The position numbers were made by a program, and so were the translations under genes. From NCBI RefSeq assembly GCF_900107925.1, contig NZ_FNUJ01000008.1, forward strand, positions 248,001 through 312,000: a stretch of 64,000 nucleotides of DNA, in the 5' to 3' direction. The DNA is from Amycolatopsis pretoriensis (lineage in GTDB: Bacteria; Actinomycetota; Actinomycetes; Mycobacteriales; Pseudonocardiaceae). Below are positions 9,081 through 17,395 of the stretch, one piece after another; within the stretch, counting starts at the first letter, position 1; each line of letters opens with the position of its first letter. A model generated the notes under the pieces. That model was not told where the DNA came from. It was given only the letters and a program-made list of their open reading frames with translations, and did not search any database.

Positions 9081-9653
9081 ATGCGGACGAGGCTGAGCAC
9101 CGAACAGCGTCGCGAGCAGCTGCTGGCGATCGGCGCCGGCCTGTTCGCGAACCGGCCGTACGACGAGGTGTGGATCGAGGAGGTCGCCGAGATCGCGCAG
9201 GTCTCGCGCGGCCTGCTGTACCACTACTTCCCGACCAAGAAGGACTTCTTCGCGTCGATCGTCCGCGCGCAACGCGACCAGCTGCTGCAGATGAGCGAGC
9301 CCGACCCGGCGCTGCCCGTGGCGGAGCAGCTGCGGGCCGGGCTCGACGTGTACCTCGAGTTCGCGCGCACGCACCCGGACGGCTATCGCATCGTGCACCG
9401 CGCCGCGAGCGGCGCCGACCGCGAGATCCAGGAGATCCGCGAGGCCGGGATGGCCGCGAACGCCACCCGCATCCTGGACGCGGTGAGCGTGCTGACGCCG
9501 GTCACCGAGGTGACGCGGCTGGCCGTGCGCGGCTGGCTGACGTTCGTCGCGACGACCATCCTCGAGTGGCTCGACCAGCCGAAGATCACCCAGGAGGAGC
9601 TGCGCGACCTCGGCGTCCGGACGTTGTTCGCGGCGGTCGGCGTCACCCCGTGA
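9081..9653 (+). CDS. TetR/AcrR family transcriptional regulator
   Basis: A 190-residue regulator. The N-terminal TetR helix-turn-helix spans about 10-55 and includes IEEVAEIAQVSRGLLYHYFPTKKDFF, followed by a helical ligand-binding domain. There is no properly spaced Shine-Dalgarno; TAAGCT 6 nt upstream suggests a leaderless transcript. It is divergent from the P450 gene, with two operator-like repeats between, so it likely represses the P450 and itself. The effector is unknown. Its 3' end overlaps the converging beta-propeller gene by 11 nt. Confidence 0.88.
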   Translation: MRTRLSTEQRREQLLAIGAGLFANRPYDEVWIEEVAEIAQVSRGLLYHYFPTKKDFFASIVRAQRDQLLQMSEPDPALPVAEQLRAGLDVYLEFARTHPDGYRIVHRAASGADREIQEIREAGMAANATRILDAVSVLTPVTEVTRLAVRGWLTFVATTILEWLDQPKITQEELRDLGVRTLFAAVGVTP

Positions 9654-10584
9654 CGGCGGGCGACGCGGCGCCCTGGACGAGTTTGCGCGGCGCGCCGGAG
9701 CCGTCCGCCGGGACCGCCCAGACGGCGTTGTCCCGCCCGTAGAGGACGGTGTGGTCGTCCTGCCACAGGGCCTGGTCGTCGACGCTCTGCTGTTCGGCCA
9801 GCTCGGTCTCCTCCAGGGTCTTGAGGTCGAGGACCGAGAGCCGCCAGACGCCGTCGCCGACCTTCTTCTTGAAGGCGACCCGGGTGGCGTCCGGGGACAG
9901 CGACGGGCACTCGACGTTCTCCCTGATGGCTTTCCCCCGGTAGCGCTTGTAGTCGGCTTCGACGAGGTACGTCTTGCCCTTGCTGCCGAGGGTGGCGTAG
10001 AAGCGGTTGCCGTCGGGGGCGAAGGTGATGCCCCAGTAGTTGACGTCGGCGGCGAAGTAGCGCTGGTCGCCGACGAACACCGGCAGCTCTTCGATCGTCT
10101 TGACGAGCCGTCCGGTGTCCACTTCGTACAGTCCGGCGCGGGTCGAAAACCCGGTCTGCGCATAGGAGTCACCGGTCACGAAGAGCGTCCAGTCGACGCG
10201 CTTGCCGTCCGGGGAGACCCGGGCGCGGCTCGGCGTGCCCGGCAGCTTCTCCGTGTGCCGGACGGCGAGGTGGTCGTCGAGGACGAGTACGTCGGTCATC
10301 GCCGGGAGCGTCCCCGGCTCGACGGCCAGGCACACCGCCGTCTGCTCCGCCACCGCGAACCGGTCGCACTTCAGGCCACTGAGCTGGGGTTTTGCTCCGG
10401 GTTCGGCCAAGGGCACCGCGCCGATGCGGCCGGACGGCGTGTCGCGGAACAACAGCTGCCCGGGCCCCAGGGTGAGCTGGGCCGCGGGGGTCGCGTCCGC
10501 GTCGTGGCGGGAGCTGACGGTGTAGACGGCGGCCGCGGCGACCAGCAGGGCCGTGCCGGCCAGGGCGAGGACGATCTTCTTCAC
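9643..10584 (-). CDS. Secreted or membrane-anchored TolB-like beta-propeller protein
   Basis: A 313-residue protein starting VKKIVLALAGTALLVAAAAVYTV, an uncleaved anchor or signal peptide with no lipobox. Repeated beta-propeller-like segments follow, with motifs such as VSPDGKRVDW, FAPDGNRFYAT and LSPDATRVAF typical of WD40/TolB PD40 repeats. The GTG start overlaps the upstream MFS stop by 4 nt, so it is coupled to that gene. Biochemical role is unknown; such proteins usually act as extracytoplasmic binding scaffolds. Confidence 0.7.
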   Translation of the reverse strand: MKKIVLALAGTALLVAAAAVYTVSSRHDADATPAAQLTLGPGQLLFRDTPSGRIGAVPLAEPGAKPQLSGLKCDRFAVAEQTAVCLAVEPGTLPAMTDVLVLDDHLAVRHTEKLPGTPSRARVSPDGKRVDWTLFVTGDSYAQTGFSTRAGLYEVDTGRLVKTIEELPVFVGDQRYFAADVNYWGITFAPDGNRFYATLGSKGKTYLVEADYKRYRGKAIRENVECPSLSPDATRVAFKKKVGDGVWRLSVLDLKTLEETELAEQQSVDDQALWQDDHTVLYGRDNAVWAVPADGSGAPRKLVQGAASPAVTG

Positions 10585-11810
10585 GGGCGCACCGGTTTCG
10601 CGAGGGCGGCGGCGAGGGCGACGGCGGCCAGGCAGCCGGCGGCGACGAGCACCGCGGGCCGCAGGTCCCAGAGCGTCCAGGCCAGTCCGAAGAGGACGGA
10701 GGAGAGCATGCGGGCGACGGCCTGCCCGGTCTGCACGACGGCCATCCCGGTGGCCCGGAGGTCCCGCGGGATGAGCGGGCCGGCGGCGGCCATGAGGACG
10801 CCGTCGGTGGCCGCGTAGAAGACGCCGTGCAGGCCGAGCGCGACGACCGGGATCACCGCGTAAGCCGGACCGCAGAGCACGACCAGCGCCAGGCACAGCG
10901 CGACGTGGCCGCCGAGGAACACCGGCCAGCGCCCGACCCGGTCGGCGAGCTTGCCGAGCGGCACGGCCAGGACCAGGTACACCCCGGCGGTGCCCAGCGG
11001 CAGCAACGGGAAGAACGTCGCCGCGATCTCCCAGCGCCGTTGCAGGGCGAGGTAGACGAAGGAGTCGCCGACCGTCACCAGGCCGAGCAGCGCGGCCCAG
11101 AGCGTCACGCGCCGGAAGTCGCTCTGTTTCAGGAGGTTGAACGCGGCTTTGGCGGAGACCGCCGCCCGGTCGACGCTGCCCGGGTGGTCGCGGACGAAGA
11201 GGGCGAGCAGCAGCACGGCGATCGCCGCGACGCAGAAGCTGGTGAAGAACACGCTGGTGTAGCTGCCGAGGCTCAGCGCGAGCACGGCCATGGCGACGAG
11301 CGGGCCGAGGAACGCGCCGACCGTGTCGAGCGCGCGGTGCACGCCGAACGACCGGCCGAGCGCGGCCGGCTCGCTGGACAGCGAGATCAGGGCGTCGCGC
11401 GGGGCGGTGCGGACGCCCTTGCCGGTGCGGTCGGCGGCGAGGACGACGCCGATCGCGGCGACCGAGGAACCGGCCGCGACCAGCCCGAGCTTGCACACCG
11501 CGGACAAGCCGTACCCGAACCCGGCGACCGCCTTCAGGCGCCGCCACCGGTCGGCGAGGTGGCCGCCGAGCACCCGCACCAGGGCCGTGGCGCCGGCGTA
11601 GAGCCCGTCGAGCAGCCCGAACTGCAGCGGGTTCAGGCCGAGGCCGAGCACCAGGTAGAGCGGGAGGACGGCGGTCACCATCTCCGAGGAGACGTCGGTG
11701 ACCAGGCTGACCATGCCGAGTGCCACCACGTTGGCGGACACCCGGTTGAGGGCGGGTTTCCGGTTTTCGCCGGCCGCCAGGTCCGAGGTACGGCTTGCCG
11801 CGATGTACAT
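10581..11810 (-). CDS. Major facilitator superfamily transporter
   Basis: A 409-residue protein with about 12 hydrophobic segments and an MFS loop 2-3 motif in GGHLADRWRRLK. The first half has LVTDVSSEMVTAVLPLYL, typical of a family of drug or peptide-like MFS exporters. An SD (GGAG, 6 nt upstream) supports the ATG, which lies 9 nt after the phosphatase stop. It is the middle gene of a three-gene leftward operon. Substrate is not predictable. Confidence 0.82.
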   Translation of the reverse strand: MYIAASRTSDLAAGENRKPALNRVSANVVALGMVSLVTDVSSEMVTAVLPLYLVLGLGLNPLQFGLLDGLYAGATALVRVLGGHLADRWRRLKAVAGFGYGLSAVCKLGLVAAGSSVAAIGVVLAADRTGKGVRTAPRDALISLSSEPAALGRSFGVHRALDTVGAFLGPLVAMAVLALSLGSYTSVFFTSFCVAAIAVLLLALFVRDHPGSVDRAAVSAKAAFNLLKQSDFRRVTLWAALLGLVTVGDSFVYLALQRRWEIAATFFPLLPLGTAGVYLVLAVPLGKLADRVGRWPVFLGGHVALCLALVVLCGPAYAVIPVVALGLHGVFYAATDGVLMAAAGPLIPRDLRATGMAVVQTGQAVARMLSSVLFGLAWTLWDLRPAVLVAAGCLAAVALAAALAKPVRP

Positions 11811-11819
11811 GCCCGGCTC

Positions 11820-13412
11820 CTAGTGGCAGGTGTAGGTCGGGCTGCTGTCGAGGACCTTGCCGTCGACGCCGATGAGCTGCGACTGGAACGAGGTGTCCGT
11901 CATCGACAGCTTGAGGACGCCGAAGGTCTTCAGCAGCTTGGCGGTCGTGCTGTGCGCCGGGCTCAGGTCGTAGAGGTTCGCGCCGCCGGAGCCGCCGACG
12001 ATCTCGACCGGACCGTTCGCGTCCGCTTTGCCGTCGGCGTTCTGCGGGACGAACCGCTCGTAGTCGTGGTCGTGGCCGTTGAGGACCAGGTCGACCTTGT
12101 TGGCGGTCATGATGTTCCACAGCTCGGTGCTGTCGGGGTTGTCGCCGTGGTCACCCGAGCTCCAGCGCGGGTGGTGGTAGTAGGCGGCGACGCAGCCCTT
12201 CTTGTTGTTCGCCAGGTCCTGCTTGAGCCAGGTGATCTGGGGCGGCTCGGCGAAGTCGTCGTGGGTGACGAAGTCGTTGGAGTCGAGGGCGATGAAGTGC
12301 CAGTTGCCCATTTCCCAGCTGTAGTAGCGCTTTCCCTGCGGTTTGGCGATGGCGCCGAAGTAGTCCTCGTAACCCTTGAACGGCGTGTCGTCGTAGGACT
12401 CGTGGTTGCCGGGGATCGGGCGGGTGATGCTCTTGAACTTGCCCCACGTCTTGTCGTAGTAGGACTTGAAGTCCGAGAGGTGGGCGTCGTCGTACTGGTT
12501 GTCGCCCATGGTGATCACGGCGGCCGGGTTCATGTTCTCGACGAGCTTCGCGGTCTTGACGTGGGCGCAGCTCGAACTGCTGGAGGTGCAGCGTTCGGCG
12601 ATGTCGCCGGCCGCGGCGAGGACGAAGCCGGTTCCGGTGCCCGCCTTGGTCTTGACGGTGATCGGGGTGCTGTTCTGTGAAGTGTTCCCGGCGGCGTCGC
12701 GCGCGCGGACGGCGTAGGTGTAGCTGGTGTCGGGGGTGAGGCCGGAGTCGGTGTAGGACGTCGTGGTGCTGGTGGCGACGGGGGTGCCGTTGCGCAGGAC
12801 GTCGTACCCGGCGACGCCGACGTTGTCCGTGGCGGCGGTCCAGGTCAGGGCGGCGCTGGTGGCGGTGGTCGTGCCGGCGGTGAGGCCGGCCGGGGTCGTT
12901 GGGGCCTGGGTGTCGCCGGAGGAGTCCGTGCTGCCGAAGACCTGCATCTCCCAGAAGGAGTAGCCGTAGCTGGTGGCGCGGGTGACGCCGACGAAGCGGA
13001 CGTACCGGCCGTGGGCGTTCAGGGTGAGGTCGTCGGTCTTGCCGTCACCGGCGTCGACGGAGGTGGCGGCGGTGAAGTTCGTGCCGTCGTCGGAGACTTC
13101 GATGCGGTACTTCTTGGCGTAGGCGGCTTCCCAGTTGAGAAGGACGCGGTGGATGGCGGCGGACTGGCCGAGGTCGATCCGCAGCCACTGCGGGTCGGCG
13201 CCTTCGGCGCTGGCCCAGCGCGTGGTGGTGCTGCCGTCGACGGCTTTGCTCCCGGCGTAGGACGAGCTCTCGACGGTGGAGGTGGCGACGGGTTTTCCCT
13301 GCGAGAGCAGGACATCGGCCTGCGCACTGGCCTGCGCGACGACGATCGCGGAGGGCAGCAGCGTGGCCGCGGCTAGCACGGGGACGAGTTTTCGTAGGCG
13401 GGTCGACGGCAC
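11820..13412 (-). CDS. Secreted metallophosphatase with F5/8C and fibronectin III domains
   Basis: A 530-residue exported protein. Signal peptide to about residue 32; F5/8 type C (discoidin-like) carbohydrate-binding domain about 35-160 (DGSTTTRWASAEG); fibronectin III about 168-258; calcineurin-like metallophosphatase about 262-530. Metal motifs are AAGDIAE, MGDNQYDD, PGNHESYDD, YYHHPRWSSGDHG and LNGHDHDYER. The GTG start has AAGGAG 6 nt upstream. It probably hydrolyses phosphate esters outside the cell while bound to a glycan. A palindrome typical of actinomycete secreted-hydrolase promoters lies 57 bp upstream. Confidence 0.88.
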   Translation of the reverse strand: MPSTRLRKLVPVLAAATLLPSAIVVAQASAQADVLLSQGKPVATSTVESSSYAGSKAVDGSTTTRWASAEGADPQWLRIDLGQSAAIHRVLLNWEAAYAKKYRIEVSDDGTNFTAATSVDAGDGKTDDLTLNAHGRYVRFVGVTRATSYGYSFWEMQVFGSTDSSGDTQAPTTPAGLTAGTTTATSAALTWTAATDNVGVAGYDVLRNGTPVATSTTTSYTDSGLTPDTSYTYAVRARDAAGNTSQNSTPITVKTKAGTGTGFVLAAAGDIAERCTSSSSSCAHVKTAKLVENMNPAAVITMGDNQYDDAHLSDFKSYYDKTWGKFKSITRPIPGNHESYDDTPFKGYEDYFGAIAKPQGKRYYSWEMGNWHFIALDSNDFVTHDDFAEPPQITWLKQDLANNKKGCVAAYYHHPRWSSGDHGDNPDSTELWNIMTANKVDLVLNGHDHDYERFVPQNADGKADANGPVEIVGGSGGANLYDLSPAHSTTAKLLKTFGVLKLSMTDTSFQSQLIGVDGKVLDSSPTYTCH

Positions 13413-13468
13413 GTCGCGCTCCTTACGGGCCTGGCGGTGGCTGGTGGGCTGCGGCGTCGGGACAAACT

Positions 13469-13487
13469 GTTAGGAAAGTTTCCTAAC
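13469..13487. promoter_or_regulatory. Perfect palindrome GTTAGGAAAGTTTCCTAAC upstream of the phosphatase gene
   Basis: A 19-bp perfect dyad (central G) located 57 bp before the phosphatase start. TTAGGAAA-TTTCCTAA palindromes occur ahead of extracellular hydrolase genes in actinomycetes (from general knowledge); the cognate regulator is not evident here. Confidence 0.55.
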
Positions 13488-13505
13488 TAAGCGGACTGTA
13501 TCGAT

Positions 13506-13549
13506 GACCGGTTTCGGCTGACAAGACGTGTCTTGTCGTTGAATCGGTC
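13506..13549. promoter_or_regulatory. Long compound dyad in the 13.4-13.8 kb gap
   Basis: The inner perfect inverted repeat GACAAGAC-GT-GTCTTGTC (13520-13537) is flanked by an outer imperfect pair, GACCGGTTTC (13506-13515) and GAATCGGTC (13541-13549). There is no T-run, so an operator is more likely than a terminator. It is in the 389-bp gap between the phosphatase and monooxygenase genes. The gap also holds the two damage-type promoters listed next and no convincing gene. Confidence 0.4.
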
Positions 13550-13659
13550 AAGAGGGTGAGTTTTCGACGGTTTCCGCAGCTCAGGGCGTGTGTCGATGAG
13601 CGGGATACTGCACCGCCGTCCGGGATGGGGGTCGGATCTTTCCCGGCCGCGTCCGGTTT

Positions 13660-13681
13660 TGTCGGTGGTCACGGGTAGCGT
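13660..13681 (+). promoter_or_regulatory. RecA-independent DNA-damage (PafBC/RecA-NDp) type promoter, no gene downstream
   Basis: TGTCGGTG (13660-13667), 8 nt, then TAGCGT (13676-13681). This matches the TTGTCGGTG-N8-TANNNT pattern of mycobacterial PafBC-controlled RecA-NDp promoters. Downstream on this strand there is only 120 bp and then the end of a converging gene. Similar sites occur at 25178 and 44841 in this window. Confidence 0.5.
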
Positions 13682-13765
13682 GGGAACCGGGGGCAGCGCC
13701 CATCGCTTTCCCTTATTTCACGCCGAAAACTTGGGTTCTTGCTTCACCCGATCCAGCGATGATCT

Positions 13766-13798
13766 TCGCACAGGTGTTCGGGTAGCTTCGGATGTATG
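13766..13798 (+). promoter_or_regulatory. LexA (SOS) box with leaderless start signature, orphan
   Basis: TCGCACAGGTGTTCGG (13766-13781) matches the actinobacterial SOS box TCGAAC-N4-GTTCGA at all but two positions. A TAGCTT -10 (13783-13788) and 7 nt follow, then ATG at 13796, the usual leaderless layout. The frame from this ATG runs only antisense to the monooxygenase gene and has no protein-like composition, so the cognate gene appears to be missing. Confidence 0.42.
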
Positions 13799-13801
13799 AC
13801 C

Positions 13802-14869
13802 TCAACCGTCCGAACTCAGCAGCTTCTTGATCTCCCCGACCGCGGCCCGTCCCGCCCGGTTCGCCCCGACCGTGCTCGCCGAAGGCCCGTAGCCCACGAG
13901 GTGCAGCCGCGGCTCGCGCACCACGCGCGTGCCGTCCATCCGGATCCCGCCCCCGGGTTCCCGGACGTGCAGCGGCGCGAGGTGGTCGATCGCCGCGCGG
14001 AACCCGGTCGCCCAGAGGATGACGTCGGCGTCGAAGCGAGAGCCGTCGGCCCAGACGACCCCGTCGGGCGTGATGCGCTCGAACATGGGCCGCCGATCGA
14101 GGATCCCGGCCGCCCGCGCGGCGCGCACCTCGGGCGTCACGGCCAGATCGGTCACGCTCACCACGCTCTCCGGAGGGAGTCCGGCACGCACGCGTTCATC
14201 GACCTTCGCGACGGCGTCGCGTCCCCAGTTTTCGCTGAACGGCTCGTCCCGCCACACGGGCGGCCGCCGGGTCACCCACGCCGTCGCGCGGGCGAGAGGG
14301 GCGAACTCCATGAGTAGCTGAACGGCGGAGGCCCCACCCCCGACAACGACTACCCGCTGGCCCCGGAAGTCTTCGGGGCCGGTGTAGTCCGCCGTGTGCA
14401 CCTGACGACCGGCGAAGGTGTCCTGCCCGGGGTAGCGCGGCCAGAAGGGCCGGTCCCAGGTACCGGTGGCACTGATGACGGCCTTCGCGGCCCACGATTC
14501 GACGGGGCTGTCGACTTGCAACCGCTCCCCCACCCGCGTCACGGACTGGACGTCGACGGGCCGCAGAACAGGGAGGTCATAGACGCTTTCGAAGCGAGCG
14601 AAGTACTCCGAGACGACCTCGGAGGCGGGACGCGTCACGTCCGGGCTGCCGAAGGCCATGCCGGGCAGGTCGTAGATGCCATGAACCTTGCCGAGGACGA
14701 GGGAGGGCCACCGGTACTGCCACGCACCCCCGGCCCGCTTCCCGTGGTCGAGGACGACAAAGCCGGAACCATTGGCAAACCCGGCCCGACGCAGGTGATA
14801 GGCGGCCGAGAGGCCGGCCTGCCCAGCCCCGATCACCACGACGTCGGTCTCGTGATCCGCACGGCTCAT
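13802..14869 (-). CDS. Flavin-dependent monooxygenase-like NAD(P)/FAD oxidoreductase
   Basis: About 355 residues. The FAD dinucleotide fold VVVIGAGQAGLSAAYHL is at the N terminus, and the NADPH fold VVVVGGGASAVQLLMEFA lies mid-protein. ATGFRAAIDHL and a C-terminal GYGPSASTVGANRAGRA region follow. These are features of group B flavoprotein monooxygenase relatives and putative potassium/flavin transport-like oxidoreductases. The ATG at 14869 (MSRADHETDVV) is chosen because earlier in-frame starts lie inside the repeat array at 14914. There is no clear SD. Substrate is unknown. Confidence 0.78.
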   Translation of the reverse strand: MSRADHETDVVVIGAGQAGLSAAYHLRRAGFANGSGFVVLDHGKRAGGAWQYRWPSLVLGKVHGIYDLPGMAFGSPDVTRPASEVVSEYFARFESVYDLPVLRPVDVQSVTRVGERLQVDSPVESWAAKAVISATGTWDRPFWPRYPGQDTFAGRQVHTADYTGPEDFRGQRVVVVGGGASAVQLLMEFAPLARATAWVTRRPPVWRDEPFSENWGRDAVAKVDERVRAGLPPESVVSVTDLAVTPEVRAARAAGILDRRPMFERITPDGVVWADGSRFDADVILWATGFRAAIDHLAPLHVREPGGGIRMDGTRVVREPRLHLVGYGPSASTVGANRAGRAAVGEIKKLLSSDG

Positions 14870-14913
14870 GTGAGGTTCAACGGTTACGGCCAGAGGGTAT
14901 TTCGCGCCGTCCA

Positions 14914-15583
14914 TCACACGCCGACGACCGGCGTCGGTCTTCCTGCCGCGCTCCGAACGCGCGCTTCCTCACCCCTGGCCGATGCGGCCGGCAGCACCTC
15001 AACTCACCAACCCGGCCCCCCACCTCACACGGCGACGACCGGCGCCAGCCCTCCCGCCGCGCTCCCAACCCACGCTTCCCCGCCCTCGCCGACGCGGCGG
15101 CAGCACCTCAACCCACCGACCCGGCCCCCCACCTCACACGGCGACGACCGGCGCCAGCCCTCCCGCCGCGCTCCGAACCCACGCTTCCTCACCCTCGCCG
15201 ATACGGCTGGCAGCACCTCAACTCACCGACCCTGCCCTACCTCACACGGCGACGACCGGCGCCAGTCCTCCCGCCGTGCTCCGAACCCACGCTTCCTCGC
15301 CCTCGCCGATGCGGCGGTTCCCACGCCGGCAGCACCTCAATTCACCGACCCGGCCCCCTACCTCACACGGCAACGACCGGCGTCGGTCCTCCCGCCGCGC
15401 TCCGAACGCGCGCTTCCTCACCCCTCGCCGATACGGCCAGCACCACCTCAACTCACCGACCCGGCCCCCTACCTCACACGGCAACGACCGGCGTCGGTCC
15501 TCCCGCCGCGCTCCGAACGCGCGCTTCCTCACCCCCGGCCGATGCGACCGGCAGCACCTCAACTCACGGACCCGGCCCCTACC
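14914..15583. repeat. Minisatellite: six ~110-bp tandem units between monooxygenase and GGDEF genes
   Basis: Units begin with TCACACGGC at 14914, 15025, 15134, 15242, 15363 and 15474 (lengths 111, 109, 108, 121, 111, 110), and a seventh beginning at 15584 is the stop-codon region of the GGDEF gene. The repeated opening TCACACGGCAACG is exactly the last 13 nt of that gene read in reverse, so the array seems to have grown from the gene's 3' end. Unit lengths are not multiples of three and no protein-like ORF is kept, so it looks non-coding. It fills the 714-bp gap. Confidence 0.9.
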
Positions 15584-16861
15584 TCACACGGCAACGCGAT
15601 TCCGCCCAGCGTCCTTCGCCCGATAAAGCGCGGCATCGGCCGACCGGAGCACGTCGTCCAGCGTCGGCCCCGCGTCCGGGTGGCGCGCCACCCCGATCGA
15701 CACCGACAGACCGCTCACCCGGACCGTGCCGCCGCCCGTCGAGATCACCACGTTCAGCTCCCCCACCGCCGCCCGCACGCGTTCGGCGATGCCCAGCACG
15801 TCCGCGCGGCCGATGCCCGGCAGCAGCACCACGAACTCCTCGCCGCCGAACCGGCCGACCGTGTCGCCCTGGCGCACCGATCCCGAGATCGCGACCGCCA
15901 CCGCGGCCAGGACGTCGTCGCCGGTCAGGTGGCCGTACGTGTCGTTGATGCGCTTGAAGTGGTCGAGGTCGATCATCAGCACCGCGAACCCGCCGCCCGC
16001 CGGGCCGCGCCGCTGCGCGCGCGTGTGTTCGCGGACCGCCGACTCGTGCCAGCCCGCCGTGTTGAGCAGGCCCGTCTTCTCGTCCGTCACCGCCGCGACC
16101 TGCAGTTGCTGTTTCAGCAACAAGTAGCGGTGCAACAGCAGCAGCGGCGCGACGACGAACACCACCAGCACCGGCTGCTCGGCCAGCGCCAGCGCGGCGA
16201 GGCCGCCGAGACAGAGCGTCGCCAGCTCGAAAGCGTTGTCCTCCCAGGTGCCGATCAGGTCGGCCGCCGAGCGCTGGCTCGTGTAGAGGTAGATGCCGGC
16301 CGCGACCAGGCCCATGTTCACCAGCTCGAACACCGCGGCGGCCAGGCAGAGCGCGAAGAGCCCCCGCGCCGACTGCAACGGCGTTCCGTGCAGCCCGGAC
16401 ACCGCGAGAACGGACGAAGCGGCGAAGCACGAGAGCATCGCCCAAGCCGTGCTCGCGACGAAGCGGTGCGCGGGCCGCGTACGCACCTGACGCCACACGC
16501 GCACCCACAGGTGCGTGTAGAGCACGACGGCCAGCAACGCCACCCACGCGGGCGGCAGCAGGACGACGCCGGCGAGGTACCAGACCGACGTGACGTTGAT
16601 GTGGGTCTGCCCGCTCATCCACCGCCGCAGCCGCTCGATCCGGCGCGACATCTCGGCCTGCGCCACACCGAGCGCGACGAGCACCGCGAACCAGACCGGC
16701 CGCACGGGCCCGCCGAACCCACTGACCAGCGCGGTCACAGTAGCGGCGACGGCGACCAGCTCACATCCGAGCGCGTAGGCGATCCAACGGGGCTTCGCCC
16801 CGGCCCACATGTCCCAGCGCGCGGGCCAGCCCGGCCAGGCGGAAAGCGCTTCCCGGCGCAC
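15584..16861 (-). CDS. Membrane-bound diguanylate cyclase (GGDEF domain)
   Basis: About 425 residues from the chosen GTG at 16861 (MRREALSAWPGW). Roughly seven to eight hydrophobic segments are followed by a GGDEF domain (about the last 170 residues) with the active-site variant FGGEEF. The product-inhibition I-site RQGD lies exactly five residues upstream. It should make cyclic di-GMP from two GTP and be feedback-inhibited. The membrane part resembles no sensor I can name. The start is uncertain: the frame stays open to a TTG at 17041, but that extension is not protein-like. Confidence 0.85.
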   Translation of the reverse strand: MRREALSAWPGWPARWDMWAGAKPRWIAYALGCELVAVAATVTALVSGFGGPVRPVWFAVLVALGVAQAEMSRRIERLRRWMSGQTHINVTSVWYLAGVVLLPPAWVALLAVVLYTHLWVRVWRQVRTRPAHRFVASTAWAMLSCFAASSVLAVSGLHGTPLQSARGLFALCLAAAVFELVNMGLVAAGIYLYTSQRSAADLIGTWEDNAFELATLCLGGLAALALAEQPVLVVFVVAPLLLLHRYLLLKQQLQVAAVTDEKTGLLNTAGWHESAVREHTRAQRRGPAGGGFAVLMIDLDHFKRINDTYGHLTGDDVLAAVAVAISGSVRQGDTVGRFGGEEFVVLLPGIGRADVLGIAERVRAAVGELNVVISTGGGTVRVSGLSVSIGVARHPDAGPTLDDVLRSADAALYRAKDAGRNRVAV

Positions 16862-17395
16862 GGCGGCCTGGGCTCTCAAGAGCCGAAACCGCAGCAGTGA
16901 CGGACCGGCATCGTGACGTACCCCTTGCGCGAAGTTCGGCCGACCAGGTAGCCCAGCGTAGCCGTTCCGACGACGCGCGTCGCCAGTCCGGGCGATTTGC
17001 GGGCAACGCGCCTGCCCGAAGACCCGCGCAAAGTAGATCAACCCAGCTCAGCAGTGCACGAGCGGATCATCGCCCGGGGAATCCGGCATCGAGAACGCGG
17101 GAGCGGGAACCCGCGGACGAGAACCCGGACTTGGGAACGCGGATGTGGGAATCCCACCGCAGCGATCCCACGGCTCGCGAGGACGGAGCACAATCCCCGC
17201 ACCGGCCGACAGGCAAAGGTCCGGGCAGCCGCACGCCGGCCCAGCCGCGCACGCACACGAGCGCGCGACGGTCGCCGAGGCCGACGCGGATGCAGCGCGC
17301 AAAGCGGGTGCGGCTCACAGCCGGCGCCGCAGCGCACATGGGCAAGCTCCGGCGCCCGCGCGACTCCGCACCGCGAGCAACCGGGAGGCCGGCGC
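16862..17395. other. Non-coding stretch upstream of the GGDEF gene
   Basis: No convincing gene on either strand. At about 17085-17150 there is a short degenerate tandem pattern of GGGAACGCGG / GAACCCGG blocks spaced 20-25 nt apart. The rest is unremarkable G+C-rich sequence leading into the 80-bp array. Confidence 0.5.

Noticed and set aside
13590..13799. 69-codon plus-strand ORF in the 13.4-13.8 kb gap
   Set aside because: No SD, start lies upstream of the predicted damage promoter, and no protein-like pattern is visible.
13796..14317. 173-codon ORF starting at the leaderless ATG after the SOS box
   Set aside because: Only the first two or three codons are outside the monooxygenase gene; the rest is antisense with Arg/Pro/His bias. 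The start signal is real-looking but the coding region is not.
7622..14869. A natural-product biosynthetic cluster around the P450 and monooxygenase
   Set aside because: No PKS, NRPS, terpene or RiPP core gene is nearby; the genes look like separate small operons.
14914..15583. Possible CRISPR array (regularly spaced repeats)
   Set aside because: The whole ~110-bp unit is repeated, with no unique spacers between short repeats, and there are no cas genes.
17042..17395. Coding extension of the diguanylate cyclase beyond 16861
   Set aside because: The open frame ends at a TTG at 17041 and the extra residues lack hydrophobic or conserved pattern; nothing further upstream is coding.
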